From NCBI GenBank assembly GCA_040752855.1, contig JBFMHP010000009.1, positions 62,001 through 126,000 of the forward strand: a stretch of DNA of 64,000 nucleotides. Reading direction: 5' to 3'. Origin of the DNA: JBFMHP01 sp040752855 (GTDB lineage: Bacteria > Pseudomonadota > Gammaproteobacteria > RBG-16-57-12). Positions 59,364 to 64,000 of this stretch are shown piece by piece. Made by a program: the position numbers and the translations under genes. The stretch's first letter is position 1. Each line of letters starts with the position of its first letter. Under the pieces are notes generated by a model, which was given only the letters and a program-made list of their open reading frames with translations, ran no database searches and was not told where the DNA came from.

Positions 59364-59440
59364 TGGTAGTCGCGAGTGGACTCGAACCACCGACCCCCAC
59401 CATGTCAAGGTGGTGCTCTAACCAACTGAGCTACGCGACT
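59364..59440 (-). tRNA. tRNA-Val (anticodon GAC)
   Basis: The 77-base minus-strand sequence folds as a full cloverleaf. The acceptor stem AGTCGCG pairs with CGCGACT. The D arm reads GCTCAGTTGGTTAGAGC. The anticodon arm is CCACC TTGACAT GGTGG, giving anticodon GAC (Val). The T arm is GGTGG TTCGAGT CCACT. The encoded 3' end is A-CCA. Apart from the acceptor stem it is nearly identical to E. coli tRNA-Val(GAC). Confidence 0.97.
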
Positions 59441-59524
59441 ATCGATGACGGGGCGAAGCTTAACACAAGTTTTGCGGCCAGCTCAATCCGTCGCCGGGAT
59501 TTTTTCCACGGCCGCCTCTGCCCC

Positions 59525-61540
59525 TCATACCACGGGTGAAACCAGGAAGTTTTCCTTGATGTGCTGGATCTCATCACGCAGGCGCGCAGCCTCCTCGAAT
59601 TCGAGGTTACGAGCGTGTTCGAACATGCGTTTTTCCAGCTCCTTAATATTCTTTTGCAGGGCTTGGGGAGAGAGACCGGCATAGGCGGCGGCCTCTTCGG
59701 CGACCTTGCCGAATGCTTCGGCCTCGCCCGGGCCGCCGGGGTGGCCCGGCTCCAGGATGTCGCGGATGGCCTTCTTGATCCCCTTCGGGGTGATGCCGTG
59801 GGCCTGGTTGTGGGCCATCTGTTTTGCCCGGCGGCGCTCGGTTTCCTCGATGGCCGCCTTCATGGACTTGGTAATCTGATCGGCATACAGGATGGCCCTG
59901 CCTTCGAGATGCCGGGCGGCGCGGCCGATGGTCTGGATCAATGAGCGCGTGGAGCGCAGAAAGCCTTCCTTGTCGGCATCGAGGATGGCGACCAGCGAGA
60001 CCTCGGGGATGTCCAACCCCTCGCGCAACAGGTTGATGCCGACCAACACGTCGAATTTTCCCAGGCGCAGGTCGCGGATGATCTCCACCCGCTCCACCGT
60101 CTCGACATCCGAGTGCATGTAACGCACGCGCACGCCGTGTTCGTTGAGATATTCGGTGAGGTCCTCGGCCATGCGCTTGGTCAGTGTGGTCACCAGCACG
60201 CGTTCGTGCTTTTTTACCCGCCGATTGATCTCCGAGAGCAGGTCGTCGACCTGGGTAGAGGCCGGCCGCACCTCCACCTGGGGATCGACCAGACCGGTCG
60301 GCCGCACCACCTGTTCGGCCACCGCGCCGGAGTGCTGCAATTCATAGTCGGCCGGCGTGGCGGAGATATAGATCGTCTGCGGCGCGAGGCGTTCGAACTC
60401 CTCGAAGCGCAAGGGCCGGTTGTCCAGCGCGGACGGCAGTCGAAAACCGTATTCGACCAGATTCATCTTGCGCGAACGGTCGCCGCGATACATCCCGCCG
60501 ATCTGCGGGATGGTGACATGGCTCTCGTCGATCACGAGTAAGGCATTGGGCGGCAGGTAATCGAACAGCGTCGGCGGCGGCTCGCCGGCCTTGCGCCCGG
60601 AGAGATAGCGCGAGTAATTCTCGATGCCGGAACAGTAGCCCAACTCCAGCATCATCTCGATATCGAACATCGTGCGCTGCTCCAGGCGCTGCGCCTCAAC
60701 CAGTTTGTCGAGCTCACGCAACTGCGCCAAGCGCTCCTTGAGTTCGAGCTTGATCTGCTCCACCGTCTCCAGGATAGTTTCGCGCGGGGTGACGTAGTGG
60801 GTCTTGGGAAAGATCGTCACCCGTGAGACCTTGCGCAGCAGCTCGCCGGTGAGCGGATCGAAATAGGCCAGCGACTCGACCTCGTCGTCGAACAGCTCGA
60901 CGCGGATGGCCTCCTTGTCCGACTCGGCGGGGAAGATGTCGATCACCTCGCCGCGCACGCGGAAACAGCCGCGGCGCAGCTCGACATCATTACGGGTGTA
61001 TTGCAGCTCGGCCAGCCGGCGCAGGATGGTGCGCTGATCGATGGTGTCCCCGCGCACCAGGTGCAGCAGCATGCTCAGATAGGCGCGCGGATCGCCCAGG
61101 CCGTAGATCGCCGAGACCGTGGCGACGATGATGGTGTCCGAGCGCTCCAGGATCGCCTTGGTCGCCGAGAGCCGCATCTGCTCGATGTGCTCGTTGATCG
61201 CGGCGTCCTTTTCGATATAGGTATCGGTGCTCGGGACGTAGGCCTCGGGCTGGTAATAATCGTAATAGGAGACGAAGTACTCCACGGCGTTTTCAGGAAA
61301 GAACTCCCGCATTTCGGAGTAGAGCTGCGCGGCCAAGGTCTTGTTCGGGGCCATGATCATGGTGGGCCGCTGCACGGCCTGGATCACATTGGCGATGCTG
61401 AAGGTCTTGCCGGAGCCGGTCACCCCGAGCAGGGTCATGCCCGCCTCCCCGGCCTGTAGCCCATCCACGAGCTGGCGGATCGCCTCCGGCTGGTCCCCGG
61501 CCGGCTTGAATTCGGACTTCAACTGAAAAGTTTTACTCAT
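59525..61540 (-). CDS. uvrB: excinuclease ABC subunit B
   Basis: UvrB verifies DNA damage and holds the pre-incision complex in nucleotide excision repair. The 671-aa protein matches E. coli UvrB in length. It has Walker A LLGVTGSGKTFSIANVI near 37, the beta-hairpin region SYYDYYQPEAYVPSTDTYIE near 91, and helicase motifs LLVIDESHVTIPQIGGMYRG near 335. INLLREGLDIPEVSLVAILD (near 498) and QTIGRAARH follow. The UVR domain, EFEEAARLRDEIQHIKE, is at the C-terminus and contacts UvrC. No canonical LexA box is visible in the 78-base divergent spacer with the aminotransferase gene. Confidence 0.98.
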   Translation of the reverse strand: MSKTFQLKSEFKPAGDQPEAIRQLVDGLQAGEAGMTLLGVTGSGKTFSIANVIQAVQRPTMIMAPNKTLAAQLYSEMREFFPENAVEYFVSYYDYYQPEAYVPSTDTYIEKDAAINEHIEQMRLSATKAILERSDTIIVATVSAIYGLGDPRAYLSMLLHLVRGDTIDQRTILRRLAELQYTRNDVELRRGCFRVRGEVIDIFPAESDKEAIRVELFDDEVESLAYFDPLTGELLRKVSRVTIFPKTHYVTPRETILETVEQIKLELKERLAQLRELDKLVEAQRLEQRTMFDIEMMLELGYCSGIENYSRYLSGRKAGEPPPTLFDYLPPNALLVIDESHVTIPQIGGMYRGDRSRKMNLVEYGFRLPSALDNRPLRFEEFERLAPQTIYISATPADYELQHSGAVAEQVVRPTGLVDPQVEVRPASTQVDDLLSEINRRVKKHERVLVTTLTKRMAEDLTEYLNEHGVRVRYMHSDVETVERVEIIRDLRLGKFDVLVGINLLREGLDIPEVSLVAILDADKEGFLRSTRSLIQTIGRAARHLEGRAILYADQITKSMKAAIEETERRRAKQMAHNQAHGITPKGIKKAIRDILEPGHPGGPGEAEAFGKVAEEAAAYAGLSPQALQKNIKELEKRMFEHARNLEFEEAARLRDEIQHIKENFLVSPVV

Positions 61541-61618
61541 CGGGGATTCTGAATCCGGGTGTAATACAGTAATATAGCGCTAATTTTTCGTGGACCGTTT
61601 CTTGACCGAGGCCAGGCT

Positions 61619-62800
61619 TTGAACATCAAACTTTCGAATCGCGTCAACCGCGTAAAACCCTCACCCACCCTGCAAATCACCGCGAAGGCCAAGGAATTGC
61701 GGGCGCAAGGCCGGCCGATCATCGAATTGGGGGTCGGCGAACCCGACTTTGACACCCCGGATCATATCAAACTGGCCGCCATCGAGGCCATCAACAACGG
61801 CTTCACCAAATACACCGCCGTCGACGGCATCCCGGAACTCAAGCGCGCCATCATCAAAAAACTCCAGCGCGACAATCAGCTCACCTATGCCCCGAACCAG
61901 ATCCTGGTCTCCTGCGGCGGCAAACAAAGCTTTTACAATCTGGCCCAGGCCATGCTGGATCAGGGCGATGAGGTCATCATCCCCGCCCCGTATTGGGTCT
62001 CCTACCCGGATATGGTGCTGCTGGCCGATGCCACGCCGGTGGTTGTGGAGTGCGGCCTGGATCAAGGCTTCAAGCTCACACCGTCACAACTCGAATCAGC
62101 CATCACGCCGAAGACCCGGATCGTCGTATTGAACAGCCCGTCCAACCCAACCGGCGTGTGCTACACCCGCGCGGAGTTGGCGGCTTTGGGCGCGGTGCTG
62201 CGCCGCCACCCGCAGGTGCTGATCGCCAGCGACGATATGTACGAGCACATCACCTGGGCCGACGAGCCCTTCAGCAACATCCTGATGGTCTGCCCGGATC
62301 TCTACGAGCGCACCATCGTGCTCAACGGCGTCTCCAAGGCCTATTCGATGACCGGCTGGCGCATCGGCTATGCCGCCGGTCCGGCCGCGCTGATCAGCGC
62401 GATGACCAAGATCCAGTCACAAAGCACCTCCAATCCCACCTCGATTTCGCAGGCCGCCTCGGTCGCAGCGCTCGACGGTGATCAGCGTTGCATCGAGATC
62501 ATGCGCCAGTCGTTCAAGGATCGTCATGACTATGTGGTGCAAGCGCTCAATGCGATCGACGGCTTCGAATGCCTGCCTTCTCAGGGTGCGTTCTATTCCT
62601 TCCCTTACGTCCAACCGGTCATCAAACGCTTGGGACTCAAGGATGACGTGGCCTTCGCCGATCTTCTGCTGGAAAAGGCGGACGTCGCGCTGGTCCCCGG
62701 CACCGCCTTCGGCGCACCCGGCTACATCCGCATTTCCTTCGCCACCAGCTTGGAGAATTTGCAGGCCGCAATAGCGCGTATAAAAGCCGCTATCAAATAG
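61619..62800 (+). CDS. PLP-dependent aspartate aminotransferase (class I, Ib subgroup)
   Basis: The enzyme transfers the amino group between aspartate and 2-oxoglutarate, using pyridoxal phosphate. The 393-aa protein has the usual N-terminus, RVNRVKPSPTLQITAKAKEL, then GVGEPDFDTPDHI near 40. NSPSNPTGVCYTRAEL lies near 171, and the PLP-lysine motif SKAYSMTGWRIGYAAGP has Lys at about 240. The C-terminus has PGTAFGAPGYIRISFATS. It starts at a TTG (61619) after AGGCCAGGC. The start is favoured by alignment with family N-termini, and no better ATG exists nearby. Exact substrate range (Asp, Tyr, prephenate) is not shown by sequence. Confidence 0.92.
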   Translation: MNIKLSNRVNRVKPSPTLQITAKAKELRAQGRPIIELGVGEPDFDTPDHIKLAAIEAINNGFTKYTAVDGIPELKRAIIKKLQRDNQLTYAPNQILVSCGGKQSFYNLAQAMLDQGDEVIIPAPYWVSYPDMVLLADATPVVVECGLDQGFKLTPSQLESAITPKTRIVVLNSPSNPTGVCYTRAELAALGAVLRRHPQVLIASDDMYEHITWADEPFSNILMVCPDLYERTIVLNGVSKAYSMTGWRIGYAAGPAALISAMTKIQSQSTSNPTSISQAASVAALDGDQRCIEIMRQSFKDRHDYVVQALNAIDGFECLPSQGAFYSFPYVQPVIKRLGLKDDVAFADLLLEKADVALVPGTAFGAPGYIRISFATSLENLQAAIARIKAAIK

Positions 62801-62867
62801 CCTTTTTCCAACCATTTGTATTGACCGCGGCGCACGGCATTTTGTAAGATACGCCCCGTTCACACAT

Positions 62868-62943
62868 TCCCCGGTAGCTCAGTCGGTAGAGCAAATGACT
62901 GTTAATCATTGGGTCGGCGGTTCGAGCCCGTCCCGGGGAGCCA
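62868..62943 (+). tRNA. tRNA-Asn (anticodon GTT)
   Basis: The 76-base sequence forms a cloverleaf. The acceptor stem TCCCCGG pairs with CCGGGGA. The D arm reads GCTCAGTCGGTAGAGC. The anticodon loop CTGTTAA gives anticodon GTT (Asn). The T arm contains TTCGAGC, and the 3' end is encoded as G-CCA. It is close to E. coli tRNA-Asn. Confidence 0.97.
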
Positions 62944-62953
62944 ACTTGCAAAG

Positions 62954-62978
62954 GCCTGGTTCAGAACCAGGCTTTTTT
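62954..62978 (+). terminator. intrinsic terminator of tRNA-Asn
   Basis: GCCTGGTTC is followed by GAACCAGGC after one base, forming a 9-bp hairpin, then TTTTTT. It lies 10 bases after the tRNA-Asn 3' end. Confidence 0.9.
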
Positions 62979-63044
62979 GTTTGCACAATTCGATCATCAA
63001 CCCCGACTCAAATCTTTCGCGCACCATCCGACAATTATCTATAC

Positions 63045-63061
63045 CTGATGGTAATCATCAG
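63045..63061. repeat. small inverted repeat upstream of the Sel1 gene
   Basis: CTGATG GTAAT CATCAG is a perfect 6-bp inverted repeat with a 5-base loop, lying 63 bases before the Sel1-repeat gene. It could be an operator, but it is short and no regulator is nearby. Confidence 0.25.
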
Positions 63062-63123
63062 TTAGCATCTAAGAACGTCGGCCACGACACCAGACCCAAT
63101 CGTTTTTCCTATCAAGGCACCAC

Positions 63124-64000
63124 ATGCAGCACCGAGTACTATTTGCAGCGCTTCTGATCCTTCTCGGCATATGCCCCCTGTCCGCCGCGGCATACGAAAG
63201 CGCCGCTCATGCGGCCGAGCCGGCGCGGATGGTCGCGCGTGTCGACGTGCTCTTCGCCAACGACATCCTCGACCTCATCGCTGAGATCAATAACAAGCCG
63301 AAGCAACCCTCAGCCGGATCGGACATTCCCGCCGCCGCTGATCCCACACCCGAACCGCCCGCCGCGACGGCAAAAATCGAAACATCGGACCCAACGCCTA
63401 CTGAGCCGTCATCAGCAGCTGTGGAACAAGCGACACCGCAGCCGGTCAGCGTATCCGCGACGGACTTGCCGCCGGCCGATGCGGCACCATCCGCTGCCGT
63501 AGCGCAGGAAACGCCCGCCCCTGCCAAGCCGAACGACGAGTCCATCGTTGCCAGTCCAGTCGAATCCGCAACGAGCAACATCCCGGCGCCAAATGACATC
63601 ACTTCGTCCACCCAAGATACCGCACCGCCGCCCGCCGAACGCACAACATCGACGTCCAGCGAAACCGCCGCGCCGAGCGAAAAAATAAGCACCCGTTACG
63701 ATCCCGATCTTCAGNNNNNNNNNNNNNNNNNNNNNNNNNNNNNNNNNNNNNNNNNNNNNNNNNNNNNNNNNNNNNNNNNNNNNNNNNNNNNNNNNNNNNN
63801 NNNNNNNNNNNNNNAAAACCATGCCACCGCCGTCGAGTGGTACACCAAGTCCGCCGCGCAAGGATATACCATCGCCCAGCACAATCTCGGCATCCACTAT
63901 GAAAATGGCTGGGGCGTGAAACAAGACTATCAGCAAGCCGCACAGTGGTACGGGAAAGCAGCCGAACAAGGATTCGGCTACGCCTATTACAATCTCGGTC
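63124..64000 (+). CDS. secreted Sel1-repeat protein (3' end missing, interrupted by assembly gap)
   Basis: The ATG at 63124 opens a frame with a signal peptide (VLFAALLILLGICPLSAAAY). A Pro/Ala/Thr/Glu-rich disordered region follows (about 60-190), interrupted by 100 N at 63715-63814. After the gap the same frame continues with Sel1-type repeats: ATAVEWYTKSAAQGYTIAQH, NLGIHYENGWGVKQDY and AAQWYGKAAEQGFGYAYYNL. Sel1 repeats form alpha-alpha solenoids that bind proteins, here probably in the periplasm. The gap length may be a placeholder, so the preserved frame can be chance. The gene runs off the right edge. Confidence 0.8.
   Translation, partial: MQHRVLFAALLILLGICPLSAAAYESAAHAAEPARMVARVDVLFANDILDLIAEINNKPKQPSAGSDIPAAADPTPEPPAATAKIETSDPTPTEPSSAAVEQATPQPVSVSATDLPPADAAPSAAVAQETPAPAKPNDESIVASPVESATSNIPAPNDITSSTQDTAPPPAERTTSTSSETAAPSEKISTRYDPDLQXXXXXXXXXXXXXXXXXXXXXXXXXXXXXXXXXXNHATAVEWYTKSAAQGYTIAQHNLGIHYENGWGVKQDYQQAAQWYGKAAEQGFGYAYYNLG
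63715..63814. other. assembly gap (100 N)
   Basis: There are exactly 100 undetermined bases inside the Sel1-repeat gene. The round number suggests a scaffold placeholder. Repetitive Sel1 or low-complexity sequence may explain why the assembly broke here. Confidence 0.99.

Noticed and set aside
61544..61556. GGATTC T GAATCC palindrome before uvrB as an SOS operator
   Set aside because: It does not match the gammaproteobacterial LexA box (CTGT-N8-ACAG), and no such box is seen in the spacer.

Overview
The window reads as a draft chromosome contig from a GC-rich Gammaproteobacterium. The evidence is E. coli-like tRNA-Val(GAC) and tRNA-Asn(GTT) genes, the proteobacterial pairing of PbpC with a bacterial alpha-2-macroglobulin, an E. 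coli-like DedA, UvrB, PolX and Shine-Dalgarno-led genes. I cannot name the genus. A 100-base run of N (63715-63814) marks an assembly gap.

Layout. Positions 1-5095: stress and envelope genes (a BCAM0308-type zinc-ribbon protein, a BON-domain protein, an unknown protein, a CapA-like phosphatase and an accessory FtsH protease). Positions 5189-10694, minus strand: a GFA-family protein, a phospholipid-methyltransferase-like enzyme, PolX, a geranylgeranyl-reductase-like flavoprotein and a cyclopropane-fatty-acid-synthase homologue; the last three are closely spaced and probably co-transcribed. Positions 11006-21094, minus strand: a degenerate P-loop kinase-like protein, a glycine-zipper lipoprotein, the overlapping pbpC/alpha-2-macroglobulin pair and an NhaD/ArsB-superfamily permease. 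Positions 58527-64000: dedA, tRNA-Val, uvrB, an aspartate-type aminotransferase, tRNA-Asn and a truncated Sel1-repeat protein.

The centre (21423-57968, about 36.5 kb, all plus strand, almost gapless) is a contractile injection system (CIS) operon of the phage-tail-like/Afp-PVC class. In order it holds: terminator protein (DUF4255), unknown, sheath, tube, a second divergent sheath-like protein, a second tube protein, a CIS tube/LysM-type adaptor with a low-complexity tail, a 55-aa Afp6-position protein, hub (gpD-like), spike (gpV-like), a protein with a hydrophobic C-terminal tail, gp25, gpJ-like and gpI-like baseplate proteins, three successive proteins sharing an N-terminal motif, tape-measure-type protein, AAA+ ATPase, an unknown protein, and a 3169-aa giant protein. 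I found no PAAR gene, classical tail fibre, DUF4157 gene or immunity-like gene.

The most notable object is the giant last protein. It has a disordered Ala/Pro/Glu-rich N-terminus, long helical regions, an annexin-like repeat, a polymorphic-toxin-like hydrophobic and Gly-rich segment, four helical repeats of about 90 aa, a degenerate HEXXH-like site, a PD-(D/E)XK-nuclease-like motif, and a C-terminal nucleotidyltransferase-like motif whose second acidic residue is Asn. I infer that it is the cargo or effector of the system. The C-terminal hydrophobic tail of the 30709 protein, the three-protein family and the giant protein make this an unusual CIS lineage.
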